From NCBI RefSeq assembly GCF_000004195.4, contig NC_030677.2, positions 104,196,329 through 104,260,328 on the forward strand: a DNA stretch of 64,000 nucleotides, given 5' to 3'. Positions 25,101 to 35,427 of this stretch are shown here, in pieces. The notes beneath the pieces are model-generated. The model saw only the letters and a program-made list of their open reading frames with translations, was not told where the DNA came from and did no database searches. The translations under genes were made by a program, and so were the position numbers. Each line of letters starts with the position of its first letter. Position 1 is the stretch's first letter. The DNA comes from Xenopus tropicalis (taxonomy: Eukaryota > Chordata > Amphibia > Anura > Pipidae).

Positions 25101-28100
25101 ACCTATTACACATGCTTTATGTGCATTACATATGTTATGGTTGAGCCATCACAGCAGGGGGTTAACCTGCAGAGCTGTACACCTAGTCACTGGCTAGTAC
25201 AGATTCAAGTCGCCCATGACATGGACAGTTTTAAGGTACCCTGAATTCCAGAGTGCATCCTGAGCGGTGGGTCTTATAATGTTCTTGTGTACTGATTTAC
25301 CGTCATACAGCCCAGCTGCAAGAACACAGTCATGTAAGAGGATATAAAAACCCTCCCAATCCTTTTGTGCTTTATTCTGACTATCTTATGTTCAGAATCC
25401 ACCTGCTATGTCAGTAAACTCCAATTCTACCTCTAGAGATCTCTTGTCTTTTAAACTTCGACACCACATATAAAAAACCTTAACACAGGGCACAGGGCTG
25501 TTTCTGGGGCTGCTGACCCATGAAGCAGCAGCGCTGATGCCCCCTCATCCATGCGCTTACCTCACTTATCCTCGGAGCATGGGAAGAGGGAGCATCATGA
25601 TTAGTGCACTAAAAAATTTCTGGTTAGAAATTCATCCCCACCTTAAGGCAGATTTAAAAACCTGCTTTTAACCTTCCCTACCTTGCATACACAAATGCAG
25701 AGTCACTTCATTTCGACATCTCTAATGGAACTAAGTGGAGCTCTTCCGGTATCTCTAATTCAGGAAGATACCCTTTCTACATTGTATCGAGTTCCTCCTC
25801 CATACTGTGTACAACTAGTCTAGTCATGTCTATTCAGCTTCCTCCTTCTGGATGTTTATGAAAAGAATAATTATTAGAATTAAATTAGGGAATATTTTCC
25901 TATAAAAAAAAAGCTGTTAAAACACTGCCCATCCTGAAATTACATATTGCTAGAAATGGTAGGAATTTAATAAATATATTTGTAGGTGTACTGTAAACTG
26001 ACCACACGAAAAAAATTCTATAGCCACAGCACACAGTTTAAAGGCTAGTTCATACATGGAAATTAGTTTAAAATACAGATGCCAATCTGGAAAAAGCAAT
26101 ACAGGTTCCCCCACACAAAAACTGCTCACCGCTCAAATCCTCTGGTCCAGTTGCAACCAGCCCTGGACCCTGCACTCAGGTGAAAAAACTCACGAGCAGG
26201 GAGAACCCACTTCCAAACAAGAAAGCATTATGCTTACCAAACAGTCCTGTTGACCCGCGTGCTCTTGCCCCTAGTCCGTAGCCAGGGGACAAATATTGTC
26301 ATAAAACTTCACACATTGGCAGTGCACTCAACCTTTATTTGCACATCTTAAAAACACAGCTTGAGGTCTTACGTGTTTTACAAAACGCGTAAGACCTCAA
26401 ATAAAGGTTGATCAATTTTAATACTAACTGTTGCGGCTTTTTATGCTGACCTGGAGTGCGCTGCCAATGTGTGAAGTTTTGTGATGAGTATTGTAAACTG
26501 AGCAAAGATCATTGAGAACTTCAGGGATATAGTTCATGCCAAGTTACACAACAATTTATTGTTACTTCTTTGTTTTCTTTAGCACAGAATTGCTGCCAAA
26601 CTGGCAGACCTTTATTAATTTAAATACAATAGTTTGCAGTGGGTGAAAAGAAATATTTGTGTTCAGTGCCAATTTCCTCTTTAGTATAAGCTTTGAAGTT
26701 GCTATCATATGAAGCCATTAGCCCTCTGGCTACTGAAATCAATCAGTTGCATCTGCTGGGCTCCAGCCAAGTTTTAGGGCTCTGTGATGGTATGGGCAGA
26801 AGGGCCGCATATATATTAGTTGTGTATTATGCGCCTAAATACACTGTAAACTTTAATATAACATAGTTGGCTTATTTATGAAGCTTCTTTGTAGTTTTTT
26901 ATGAGTGATTAATGGCATGTATTTGGTTAACAGAAATAATCCATCTATCCAATATATAACTACATGGTATTTTTTTGCAAAATGTACCTGGCATTAAAGG
27001 AACAGTAACACCAAAAAATGAAAGTGTATAAAAGAAACTAAAATATAATGTGCTGCTGCCCTGCACTGGTAAAAGTTGTGTGTTTACTTTAGAAAGTCTA
27101 CTATAATTTATATAAATAAGCTGCCGTGTAGCCATGGGGGCAGCCATTCAAAGGAGAAAAGGCACAGGCACATAACAGATAACGGATAAAACACTATTGT
27201 ATTCTCCAGAACTTATCTGTTATCTGCTATATAACCTGTGCCTTTTCTCCTTTTTTCCAGCTTGAATGGCTGCCCCCATGGCTACACAGCAGCTTATTAT
27301 ATTAATTATAGTAGTGTTACTGTAGCAAACACACCAGTTTTACCAGTGCAGGGCAACAGTGCATTATATTTTTATTACTTGAAAGCTCTTTAATTTTTTG
27401 GTGTTACTGTTCCTTTAAAATGTTTCTGTGTATTCCACTGCCATTTTTTATGCTATGCTGTCTGTCCAGAAATGTGAAATATCTGACAGCTTTACTTCTT
27501 ACGGAATAGTTGAAATGTTCTGCATACAGAAACCATTGTACTATATCAGAGGGATAAAGAAATATAACTCTGACATTGTATCTATTATTGAAACATTAAA
27601 TGACTATATATGTGTATGTGTGTGCGAAAAAGATCATATTTATGACTTAGAGACTTTTTCTGTAAGATGTGGTACCTTTAAGTTATGCTTTTGTCTTCTT
27701 ACTTCTGCACAGCACTCCAGTACAACCACAATTCCTTTGTAAGGCTATATGGATATGCCTTACTAGCAGCCATAATCCAGTAGGGTCTACTTCAGAGGTT
27801 TTTACCATAAGTAGACAATAGCAAAATCCTTAAAGATTTGTATAGTGGATCTGTTGTGGCAGTGGAAGGATTCAAAGAGCACTGTTAATGGCATGTTGCT
27901 GTGGTGCTCATAAACCTGTGCCCAGGGGCGGGCCAAGCTGGCTGTGCACCCTAGGCAACCCGGCCGGTTACCTAGGCCCCTGTACATGTGTGTGAGCGAA
28001 CAAACGCAAGCATACACAGTTTTACTGCAGGGGAAGAAGCACAGAGCAGATCGGCAGTGGCGGGGGAAATATGGCTGGCACTAGGGGTAGGCAGGAGAGG

Positions 28101-31100
28101 TACTGGCCTGGCACCCCCCACCATTACTCCCAAGGCAGGTGCCTCTTCTGCCTACCACTAGTTCCGGCCCTGCCTGTACCTTTCTCAGACAGGGAGGCCC
28201 ATTTATAAACATTCTCATTTTTGTGGTTTTAGAAACCATGAAAAAACGTGTTTTCTTTAAAACCACAAATGTCAAGTGATTTATAAAAGCTTTTAAAAAA
28301 AAGCACAAACAAAAAAGAAACTCTTAAAGGAGAATGTAAGTCAAAATTTAAAAAGCATACTGCCCAATAGTCCTCCTATTGTTTAGTAAAAACGCCACAC
28401 TTTTGGCTCACCTAATCAAATATTTACTCAGTCACACTTACTTCACATTTTCTAGAACAGGCAGCCATCTCTAAAAAGGTATTCTCCCTTCCTTTCCCTC
28501 CTTGCTTCATACTGCACATGTGTTTCATTCCCTCCCCCCCTCCCTTCTGGCAGATCCGCTTCTGATTGGCTGGTGGGCATGTGTAGCTCAGAACAGGAGA
28601 CAGGATCAAGTTACACACATGCTCAGAGAATAGGAAGGCTGCCGCTGGCAGCCTACAGGAAGGGAAGAGAGATTTCAGTGATGTCACTGTAGTCTTCACA
28701 CTGCTGTAGGCTGCCAGCACCATATCTCAGAGAAGCAAGCAGGGATCTGGGAATTTAGATATGCAGTAAGTACTTAAAAAGAATGCCTTTAGACTTACTT
28801 TTAGTTTATATTAACCTTTCATTGTCCTTTAAACTGTGAAAATCCAAATTTTGCTTTTTCAGCACAAATGAAAGCGTCACAAACCCCGAAAACCTCTAAA
28901 ACCACCAAGCAAAGATAGATTAGCCAACTGGAAAAGGACAGCTGCCATTGACTTCTTCATGACCTCATGACCAGCTTTCAGATGGTGTATTTGTACTTAC
29001 AGATTTGTCCCAGTTTTGACACATAATAAATGGAGATAAAAATCATTTTTTTTTCCACAAAAAAAGTGTTTTAGTGCAAAACAGATGAATCATGAAAAGA
29101 AATACAATACCAACATTAGTAAATACCCCCCTTAGATTCTGTAAATAGAGTACAAAGGTGTAGCAATAGTGCTGATATTTTGCATGCTGCTTCCCTTTAA
29201 TATATAAGTGCCAAACTCACCACTCCAACCGTATGACAATGTAACATATTCATCACTGCTTGCCACCTGAATATTTTGAGGTGCATGTAGGTGTATGGAG
29301 GATGAAGAGATACACATCTGAAAGCCAGATATTCATGCTGCACAGGTCCTCCTGTAAATTTTGTTCAATTGGGTGAATAAAATTAGGCAGTTCTGCTTTC
29401 AAAACTTTAACAGGCTTTATAAAATGTTTTCTATATGCTAATGGCTTTTGTTCTTGCCCTTTTTTAAAGCTATTTGTCTAATCTGGAGCGACTTACACAG
29501 GATATGTACCAACCTACAGATGAAGACATTCTTAGGATCAGAATGCCAACCACAGGAATCAATGAGTATTCCTTCCCTGTGGAAAACATGAACCTTAGGT
29601 AACAGATAAAAAATGGCCTTCAATACACAATGCCTCATATTTGCTTACCCTGTCTGACTTCCATCACCATGTCCCTATTCTGCAATTTGTTTTATAGAAT
29701 GGTGGATGTTGGGGGACAGAAATCCGAGCGGAGAAAGTGGATCCACTCTTTCGAGAATGTATCTGCTCTTATTTATTTGGCATCTCTGAGTGAATATGAC
29801 CAACGCCTGGAGGAGAACTGCCATGATGTGAGGAGTCCACAATTTTTTCAGTAATATTTAGTAACTCTGAATTTTTCACAACCTATTTCCCTTCCCAGGG
29901 AACAGGAAAATGTTTTAATACTGGCAGTCTTCTCTAGAATTTCAATGTATGCCGAGTGCTTTTTATGTTTAACATTAGTATTTTATTCCTTGTAGTTATT
30001 ATATAGCTGTAAGAAGCTGGGCTGGGAGTTTTCATATTCATATCACATTTGGCTTGATGTTTTTATGGAAAAACAATTAGAAGTTTTGAATCTTGAAGTA
30101 TGAAATCTAATAGGAAAGCAGGCTTGATGACTGAATTACTTTTTTTACAGAATCGAATGAAGGAAAGCTTGGCCCTCTTTAGAAATATTCTGGAGCTACC
30201 ATGGTTTCAGGAAACACCTATTATTCTGTTTCTTAATAAGACTGACCTACTAGAAGAGAAGATTGCCTTCTCAGATCTTGCCAACTACTTCCACAGATTT
30301 AAAGGTTGGTGGTTTAGCTTTCTAGCAAACAAGATAATTAAATGCTATTTTTTTCCCCTTAGCTGGTCTTAGCCTTCTCATTCCTTTATTGATAAAGCTA
30401 CACATATTACCCTGTGCTGTAGAACTGGAAGTCTTGCACACTGGACAACAAAGTTTAAATCATTTAATTTGGTTGGCATATGCTCTTCCAGCCAAAGTAA
30501 AAATGAATAGATTTTGATTACATTCTTTGTGAAAGAAACATGTCAGGTGGTTTTAATTTTTGATGAAATAAATAGCTTTAACCTTCCTTCAGTGTGCAAG
30601 CCTTCTACATATTCAAGACTGTGACTTCTTCCTTAGCTATGGGTTAGGGGCATTGGCACTCGGACCACTGCAAGATTCGGGAGAGTTACTGCATAATTGA
30701 TGCTGTTCCTGTCCACGGTTAATTAAAGATTGGAAATGTTAGTGTTTTCCTCTATTGACATAGGGCTCAGGACCTTGGCATTTCAGTCATAAGCCATACG
30801 GGGCGAGTTGGATCTTCAATTTTAAACTGTATTCCCCTCCTTAAATGCTTGACCCAGAGTATGGACATGTACAGTAGGTCATGGGATTTCTGGAGTAAGT
30901 GTAGAAACAACTATTTGGCTGATGTGAACTATCCCCAAATGAGCTGTACTTTAATTATTGTTATAATATTCCAAATTTACCTACACTTAGACAGTATGGA
31001 GCCCTGCCTGCTGAAGCTTCAGGTTTATAACAAAGACCATGCCTCCTTCCATAGTTATCCTCAATCAATATATCAATTTAACAGTGATATATAAATGATG

Positions 31101-34100
31101 TGTACAACTGCCAGCGGTGTAACTTGGTCGTGCCAGGCCACCCTGCAAACAAACCTTCTAAGTGTGCCTGGTGCGAACAGTCCCTCCTCTCCCCCCCCCC
31201 CCCCCCCATCCTGGCCTGCTCGCATTGCACCTACTGGACCACAATGCGCCATGCTGGTATTTTTAAAAAACATAAGAGAGGGGCAGGGGAGGAGGGACTG
31301 CAATATAGCAGACCCCACGGTCCGGCCCCTCTGTCGCTCGGGCCCCCCTGCTAATTTTGCCACTGACAACTGGTAACTCAGGGCTCTGTCTGGGCATATT
31401 CAATCCTTCAGAACTTAGGTTAAATTGTCAGGGTGAGGTCTCACACATCGCACTGTAGACATGTTTGGGATATGGGGCTTTCATATAGCTAAACAGGTAC
31501 TAAAAACAAGATCATATGAATGAGTAATAATATAAATCATTTTTTAATTTCTGACTTGGAGGCAAGTTTTGAAGGCATAAAGACCATGGGGCACATTTAC
31601 TAACCCACGAACGGGCTGAATGCGTCCGATTGCGTTTTTTTCGTAATGATCGGTATTTTGCGATTTTTTCCGAAAATTTACGCGACTTTTACGTTACCAA
31701 TACGATTTGCGCGACAAAAGTTTTTCGTAGCCATTCCGAAAGTTGCGCAAAATCTGGCGATTTTTTCGTAGCGTTAAAACTTGCGCGAAAAGTTGGGATT
31801 TTTTCATAGCGTTAAAACTTGCGCGAAACATCGCGCCTTTTAAGTTTTAACGCTACGGAAAAGGCACGACTTTTCGCGCAAGTTTTAACGCTACAAAAAA
31901 ATCGCCAGATTTTGCGCAACTTTCGGAATGACTACGAAAAACTTGCATTTTTTTGCGCAAATCGTATTGGTAACGAAAAAGTCGCGATAATTTCCGAAAA
32001 TTCGTAAAGTCGCCGAAAAAATCGCAAAAAATACGAAAAAGTCGCAAAATGTTCGTTTTCCAATCGGAATTTTTCCAATTCGGTTGGAATTCGTGTCTTA
32101 GTAAATCAGCCCCCATGTGTGCTGCTAAACAGAACCTCTAATAGTGCTTGTATTGCTCCCCAGCTTTTTCATTTTTATTTCATTGAAATGTTGGTACCGG
32201 GTAAAAAAGATTGGGGATCTCTGATCAAGAGGAAGTTAATTAAAGTTAATTTAATCCAGAGGGAGAAAAAATTCCTTCCTGATTCCAAGACGGCAATTGG
32301 ACTAGTCCCTAGATCAAATTGTACTAAGAGCTATTTAGAGATTTGCTAAAAAGTCATCCAACCACTTCATGATGCTATCTAATGTATCAGCCAGTACAGC
32401 TCTCACTGTAAAAAACCCTTTAGATGGAACCTCCTTTCGTCTAATGGAACGGTTGCACTTGTGTCTGCTGGAAGGACCTACTGATAAATAAAGCATTAGA
32501 GAGATTATTATATGATCATCTTATATATTTATACATAGTTCTCATATCCCACCTTTACCATATCTTCACCCCCAATTAGCCAGTCTTTCCTTGCCCTTTA
32601 CCCATTATGGATTTGCCTAGTGCATTTGTGTCATCTGCAAACATTACTTACAATACCCTCCCCTATGTCATTATGGATTAAGTTAAAAAAAAAAGTGGAC
32701 CAATTACAGAACCATCTGGGACCCCAATAAGAACCCAAGTCCAAGTAGATAATGTACCATTGAAAACCACCCCAGTACACAATCCTGCTATGAGTTTCCT
32801 ATCCATGCAGAAACAACATCACATCACAGTCTGTAGTAGAAAGCAGTCATTTGTGGGGCACTGTATCACACAAAACTACTGTATTAGTGTATTTTACTGT
32901 ATTTTACTAATGAATTATACTGCTGTCTTATATATATGCAGCACTTTACAGAGATTGTTCATCATATACATTAGTCCATGCTTCAGAGGGACTGGAGTAC
33001 TGATAGATATACTGTAAATGCTTAGCATAAATGGACAATGTCCTAACTGCCAGTGTTTACACTTGACTGCTTTAATGCAGTGCTGTCTTTACATTTTTTC
33101 CATGTTTGAGACATTACTGACTCTTAGAGCTTTTCCTCTAACAATTTCAGTTCTTTATTAACCCCACCTCTGCTGTAGCAAAATCAAGTTAAAGGTAAAA
33201 GCCCACAGGTCAGTTGTGTTCTAGGATTCCTGATGTTTGCTTTCTTCTGTTTTAGTTAGTGGACATATACATACATTGTCATACTATAATGTAAAAAGAC
33301 TGTGTGAATTTGTCAATCTTATTGATGCGCTATGGTAGATACTGAGCCCATATGTAATTCAACTGACTAAATGTGTGTTTAAAGAAGCAGATAAAAGAAT
33401 TGCAACACCTTTCTGTCCCATGGAGTGTTGCTGTAACGGTTGTGACATTCTTTAAATATCACTGAAATTCTCACCTAGTTACAGAAAAACTTGTTTCCCC
33501 AGTTTGCTAAAAAAGGACAGGATATACTGACAAATTTCCTTAAGAAAAGCAGTGTGCAAGGTGCATAAATGAGTGCAATGCTCAGTGCTGCAACTAGGGG
33601 TAGGCAGAAAAGGCACATTCCTAGGGTGCAATAGTGGGGGGGGGGTGCTCACCTCATCTGCCTATCCCTAGCACAAATCCTTGTCCCCAACTGCTAACAT
33701 GTCATTTACCTTAAAACCTTATGACAGTACTGTCCTGCACATTCTGGAACTGCACTGTAAACCTCACAATGAATTTTTTATCAAACATGGTGTGCACAGT
33801 GCAGCCATTCCACAGTCAGAATTGAAGCAAACACATCCGCATACCTTTGCTCCAGTTTTTAAAAACCTGTGCTTTTTTTTATAACATTACCCCTTTTGCC
33901 ATTTCTGTGACAGGATTTGTTAAACATTTCTGCCATTTAGTTGTCACACATTCCCACAGGTTATGAGAATATATCCCCTAAAAGGGTAGTGCTTTCCCCT
34001 AATGGGATGCAGAGCAGTGGTTGGTGGGGTAGTATAAAGGCCATTTAGGGCAAGATTAGGGCAGAATGGCCTATTTGCTGTCCTAGATAGCCCTGAAAGT

Positions 34101-34765
34101 CCCGTCTGAAGATTTGGGATGGAGATATATACAACGTATAATGCAGTAGATACTCTTAAAATCCTATTGATCAACATTCTCATTTTCAGGGTTTTAGAGG
34201 ATTTTGAAACCACCACGACTAAACTCATTTTCATGAATGTCACTCATTTATTAAAAAGCACAGGGGTAAAAAGATGCAGAGATAATGTGAAAAACGTGAC
34301 ATTGTCGCACAAGTGCCAGCGTAAAAAAACCCCAAAATTGCTATCTATTCATTTGAAAGAATAACAGTACCTATACCACAGTCATTCCACTAGGATGTCA
34401 ATGGTTTTCCTCAGCAGACTACATGGATCAAACATGAATGCCATATGCCTTAGGTTCCTCTTTATCACATATTTATTTTATTTTATCATTAATATGAGCT
34501 TGGAATGCAATACTGAATGACATTTCTACAACTGATTTCAGGTCCTTGCCGTGATGCTGAGGCCGCTAAGCAATTTATCCTGGACAATTACAAGGAGATC
34601 TTCAACAAAATCAGAAAGCAAGATGCTTCTGGCAAGGATGACCTGAAACACAAAGTCTACCATCACTTCACTTGTGCCACAGACACAGACAATATCCGCA
34701 AGGTTTTCAACAATGTAAAAGAGGCTGTGTTAGTTAAGTACTTGATGGATTTCGGTATATTGTGA
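3964..34765 (+). CDS. gna15: G protein subunit alpha-15 (Gq class), seven exons, complete
   Basis: Heterotrimeric G-protein alpha subunit that binds GTP and couples receptors to phospholipase C-beta at the inner plasma membrane. CDS exons: 3964-4108, 16509-16693, 18978-19132, 29470-29598, 29698-29827, 30151-30304 and 34542-34765. All junctions are AG/GT and the phases match, giving 1122 nt (373 residues plus TGA), the usual Galpha15/16 length. Visible motifs: N-terminal cysteines (C5-C8, C13) for palmitoylation, P-loop GTGESGKS (49-56), switch I RMPTTGI with catalytic Arg186, DVGGQ with Gln212, NKTD (277-280) and TCAT (343-346). The tail ends DFGIL; residue -4 is Phe, not Cys, so pertussis toxin should not modify it. 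The Galpha15 assignment rather than Gq/11/14 rests on the WCCCC-type N-terminus, the [13 protein letters not shown] helix, and a C-terminus unlike the EYNLV tail of Gq/11. No broken residue seen. Confidence 0.96.
5620..6060. mobile_element. TTAA-bounded T2/Kolobok-like MITE
   Basis: Begins TTAAAGGAGAAAGAAAGG and ends CTTTCCTTCTCCTTTAA, an inverted terminal repeat with TTAA at both edges. This fits the Xenopus T2 end motif TTAAAGGRR. The interior has no coding content. Lies in gna15 intron 1. Confidence 0.75.
8458..8868. mobile_element. Palindromic MITE, TTTACTAA-ended family
   Basis: Left GTAGATTTACTAAGCCACGA and right GGGTTAGTAAATCAGCCCC. The two halves are near-perfect reverse complements around about 8655, so the single strand could form a hairpin of about 200 bp. 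Confidence 0.8.
11970..12250. mobile_element. T2-like MITE, one end clear
   Basis: Starts TTAAAGGACATGGAAAGGCA, then an internal hairpin AAGTCACTTGGGGGTGCC / GGCACCCCCAAGTGACTT. The interior matches the element at 57632-57973. The right end is not sharply defined. Confidence 0.6.
13074..13285. mobile_element. MITE with GGCCATACA ends
   Basis: AGCAGGCCATACATTGAGG at the left and TGTATGGCCACCTTTA at the right form an inverted repeat related to the element at 22296-22640. Confidence 0.5.
13736..14106. repeat. 371-bp palindrome with perfect 95-bp arms
   Basis: The left arm 13736-13830 is the exact reverse complement of the right arm 14012-14106. The inner edge of each arm is the end of a MITE (TTAGGGCTCTGGC). 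The outer 80 or so bases carry no MITE end I recognise. The 181-bp spacer contains further hairpins, including AATCGCCGAAAAAGACTC with its inverse. Confidence 0.9.
14145..14379. mobile_element. Right half of a TTTACTAA-ended palindromic MITE
   Basis: The right end GTCTTAGTAAATGTGCCCC and the interior match the family. The left half is missing or joined to the palindrome just upstream. Confidence 0.65.
14424..14480. repeat. CTAT/AT microsatellite
   Basis: Runs of CTAT, interrupted by AATCTAT, then (AT)n. Confidence 0.9.
14989..15147. mobile_element. MITE with AGGGCTCTGGCACA ends, TTA flanks
   Basis: Left TTAGGGCTCTGGCACATGGG and right CCCGTGTGCCACAGCCCTTA are inverted, flanked by a TTA repeat. 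The interior has an inverted GCCATCCCACCGGCGA pair. Same family as the core of the palindrome at 13736-14106. Confidence 0.75.
15282..15396. mobile_element. 115-bp hAT-type MITE with intact 8-bp target duplication
   Basis: Begins CAAGGGTTGGCAAAC and ends GTTTGCCCACCCCTG, the CAGGGGTSGGCAAAC pattern of hAT elements. Flanked on both sides by ATCTAGAT (15274-15281 and 15397-15404). Confidence 0.85.
16509..16693 (+). CDS. gna15: gna15 exon 2 (P-loop)
   Basis: Acceptor CCTTACAG. The exon completes the Gly codon and encodes [20 protein letters not shown] through IENNQ, then CAG|GTACTA. It carries the nucleotide-binding P-loop and the start of the helical domain. Confidence 0.95.
16694..18977 (+). 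other. gna15: gna15 intron 2
   Basis: Intronic, with the GTGATAAGCGAAT-type repeat twice and a run of 14 G (18310-18323). No exon seen. Confidence 0.8.
16829..17110. mobile_element. Repeat starting GTGATAAGCGAAT
   Basis: Contains poly-T/GACGCGACTG units and ends near GCTGCGAATCCATAC. Related sequence occurs at about 17970-18120, 21240-21530 and 48685-48770, suggesting a dispersed family. No clear target duplication. Confidence 0.5.
18978..19132 (+). CDS. gna15: gna15 exon 3 (helical domain)
   Basis: Acceptor TTTCCTACAG, in frame from INGRKISEL to QLLDSTN plus two bases of a Tyr codon, donor TA|GTGAGT. Contains the [16 protein letters not shown] block typical of Galpha helical domains. Confidence 0.95.
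20002..20301. mobile_element. MITE with TACAGGTATRRGACC ends
   Basis: Left TACAGGTATAAGACCTGTTA and right GGAATCCCCTACCTGTA are inverted with TA at both edges. The interior (GATCAATTACAAGGTACTGT and similar) matches copies at 2605, 55310, 56458 and 62534. Confidence 0.75.
20793..21907. mobile_element. 1.1-kb palindromic element, GGGCCTGATTCACTAAAGGG ends
   Basis: The terminal GGGCCTGATTCACTAAAGGG is repeated inverted at 21887-21906, flanked by TAT. No transposase is visible. It carries a GTGATGAGCGAAT-like repeat and a minisatellite inside. A relative lies at 57178-58163. Confidence 0.75.
21552..21690. repeat. Degenerate minisatellite, TGGCTACTATTTATATG unit
   Basis: Several tandem, diverging copies of a 16-22 bp unit of the type (G)GCTACYATTTATATG, inside the 1.1-kb element. 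Confidence 0.75.
22296..22640. mobile_element. MITE with AAGCTGGCCATACACG ends
   Basis: Left TTAAGCTGGCCATACACGCA and right ATGTATGGCCAGCTTTA form an inverted repeat. Nested hairpins include GCGAGTCGACCGATATCG with its inverse and GTAGAAATCC/TTTCTACCTCC. Confidence 0.75.
22862..24467 (+). mobile_element. Tc1/mariner transposon, near full length
   Basis: Flanked by TA on both sides (22860-22861 and 24468-24469). Inverted repeats of about 210 bp (22862-23072 and 24257-24467) begin CAGTGGCTTGCAAAAGTATT and differ at only scattered bases. The element encodes a transposase in the same orientation, broken by one stop codon. The close match of the two ends suggests relatively recent arrival. Confidence 0.95.
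23231..24250 (+). pseudogene. Tc1-like transposase with one internal stop codon
   Basis: One reading frame of 340 codons from ATG 23231 to TGA 24248-24250, interrupted only by TGA at 23810-23812 where the family has Trp. Visible parts: paired-like helix-turn-helix DNA-binding region ([19 protein letters not shown]), a second HTH ([16 protein letters not shown]), and the DDE catalytic residues in [26 protein letters not shown] and [12 protein letters not shown], spaced as in DD34E Tc1 enzymes. The full frame length matches active Tc1 transposases (about 340 residues). As written, the first part stops after 193 residues, before the second Asp, so it should be inactive. Confidence 0.93.
24471..24895. 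mobile_element. T2-like MITE, GGAACAGTAACACYAAAAAA subfamily
   Basis: TTAAAGGAACAGTAACACTA at the left, TGGTGTTACTGTTCCTTTAA at the right. The two halves are inverted (GCAGCCATTCAA... and its complement). It starts two bases after the TA of the Tc1 right end. Closely related copies at 26994, 47656 and 55863. Confidence 0.85.
26270..26500. repeat. Short palindromic repeat around GAGGTCTTACGTGTTTT
   Basis: GAGGTCTTACGTGTTTTACA is followed by its near inverse, with AACTTCACACATTGGCAG and its inverse further out. Probably a degraded palindromic element. Confidence 0.5.
26994..27418. mobile_element. T2-like MITE, GGAACAGTAACACC subfamily
   Basis: TTAAAGGAACAGTAACACCA to TGGTGTTACTGTTCCTTTAA, flanked by TTAA. 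Interior as in 24471-24895 but in the opposite orientation. Confidence 0.85.
28070..28175. mobile_element. Small palindromic repeat, GGCACTAGGGGTAGGCAG
   Basis: CACTAGGGGTAGGCAGGAG is inverted as CTTCTGCCTACCACTAG. A related sequence lies at about 33585-33670. Confidence 0.5.
28324..28832. mobile_element. TTAA-bounded T2-like MITE
   Basis: Starts TTAAAGGAGAATGTAAGTCA and ends GACTTACTTTT... CATTGTCCTTTAA. The right side is diverged. Flanking sequence on both sides (about 28190-28320 and 28835-29145) looks like halves of another palindromic element into which it inserted. Confidence 0.6.
29470..29598 (+). CDS. gna15: gna15 exon 4 (switch I)
   Basis: Acceptor TTTTTAAAG. The exon completes Tyr162 and encodes YLSNLERL through NMNL, with [12 protein letters not shown] as switch I. 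Donor AG|GTAACA leaves two bases of Arg205. Confidence 0.95.
29698..29827 (+). CDS. gna15: gna15 exon 5 (switch II)
   Basis: Acceptor TTTTATAG after a short intron of about 100 bp. Encodes [20 protein letters not shown] (switch II with Gln212) through ENCHD, donor GAT|GTGAGG. Confidence 0.95.
30151..30304 (+). CDS. gna15: gna15 exon 6 (NKTD guanine specificity)
   Basis: Acceptor TTTTTTACAG. Encodes [13 protein letters not shown] through FHRFK plus one base of Gly, with [14 protein letters not shown] as the guanine-recognition motif. Donor G|GTTGGT is weak but keeps the correct phase. Confidence 0.95.
31109..31372. mobile_element. Probable MITE, GCCAGCGGTGTAACT / AATTTTGCCACTGAC ends
   Basis: Imperfect inverted ends; GC-rich interior with a 17-base C run. 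ORFs here are proline-rich artefacts of that composition. Confidence 0.45.
31586..32115. mobile_element. Palindromic MITE, TTTACTAA-ended family
   Basis: GGGGCACATTTACTAACCCA at the left and GTCTTAGTAAATCAGCCCCC at the right. The halves are long inverted copies with GCGTTAAAACTTGCGCG units near the centre. Confidence 0.8.
32200..32500. repeat. Dispersed repeat (AATTCCTTCCTGATTCC type)
   Basis: The block GGGAGAAAAAATTCCTTCCTGATTCCAAGACGGCAATTGG also occurs in diverged, inverted form at about 46225-46350. Looks like an old retroelement-type repeat; family not identified. Confidence 0.45.
34542..34765 (+). CDS. gna15: gna15 exon 7 (C-terminus and stop)
   Basis: Acceptor GATTTCAG. Encodes [13 protein letters not shown] through KYLMDFGIL and TGA at 34763-34765. 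Includes the TCATDT base-contact loop and the receptor-contacting tail. I see no canonical AATAAA in the first 400 bases after the stop, so the 3' end is not placed. Confidence 0.95.
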
Positions 34766-35195
34766 CACCTGCAGCTCTGAAAAGGTGACAATACATTGGC
34801 GTTATGACACGTAACACTGTATGTCAGAAAGGCTTTGAGATGAAAAGTACAACATCATTGAACTTGTTTAGTTCTGTAAAGCTTCCTCTAGCTAAAAACA
34901 CCAACAATTATTGAAACTTTTACACCACAGACCTCAATAGAATATTTCATTTAGATAGTACGGAGGAATAATTTGTTGCATGCGTATGCTGTTCTAAAGG
35001 CCTTACTTGGTGAGTTTTACAGCTCTTTACTTGGAGACTTTCTGTACAATTCTTCCCTTTTATGCACCATCTTTGCATGGTGTTGCCCAGTGCTGTACAA
35101 GTAAAATGTCATACTGTTTTCCTCTTTATTTATTAGCTCAGTGTTTTGAATTTCGTGGATTGCACAATTCGGTGATTGACAATTGACTTTACTAG

Positions 35196-35357
35196 GGACA
35201 GAAAGATGAGTATTAGCTGATGCTGCCCCATTCCCACGTTAGTTCTATCTATCATGTTAATTCTAGCCAGGGTTGGACTGGGCCGCAGAGACACCGGTGG
35301 GCCCCGGCGGCCCAGACCCGACCCGAGCCGGCTCTCCCCCAGACAACCATTCCTCCA
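35196..35357. repeat. Dispersed duplicate of a protease exon-1 remnant plus hAT end
   Basis: From ACTAGGGACAG to CCTCC it matches 40976-41137 closely, then the two sequences diverge at both edges. It contains the decayed signal-exon sequence (minus strand) and the left end of a CAGGGTTGGACTGGG element. Confidence 0.75.
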
Positions 35358-35427
35358 TTATAGTGCACACCACAGCCTGTATATGTGCATCATCAGACGT
35401 ACCCCCTGTCTCTTTTAAAGAGACTTA

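Larger units (their letters stand above)
19133..29469 (+). other. gna15: gna15 intron 3 (10.3 kb)
   Basis: Holds a CAGGTATRRGACC-ended MITE, a 1.1 kb palindromic element, a GGCCATACACG-ended MITE, a Tc1 element, three T2-like MITEs and smaller palindromes (26270-26490, 28070-28175). Apart from the transposase no coding exon is seen; 24900-26250 shows nothing I recognise. Confidence 0.8.
30305..34541 (+). other. gna15: gna15 intron 6
   Basis: No coding exon seen. Holds a repeat at 31109-31372 (with 17 C at 31191-31207), a palindromic MITE (31586-32115), a dispersed repeat (32200-32500) and degraded elements near 33585 and 34150. Confidence 0.8.

Noticed and set aside
26056..26253. 65-codon ORF with PTSKQE-like composition
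   Set aside because: No acceptor/donor context or homology I can name; composition like random repeat sequence.
31073..31376. Pro/Gly-rich ORFs on both strands around the C run
   Set aside because: Product of the 17-base C run and GC-rich repeat; no splice sites or domain.
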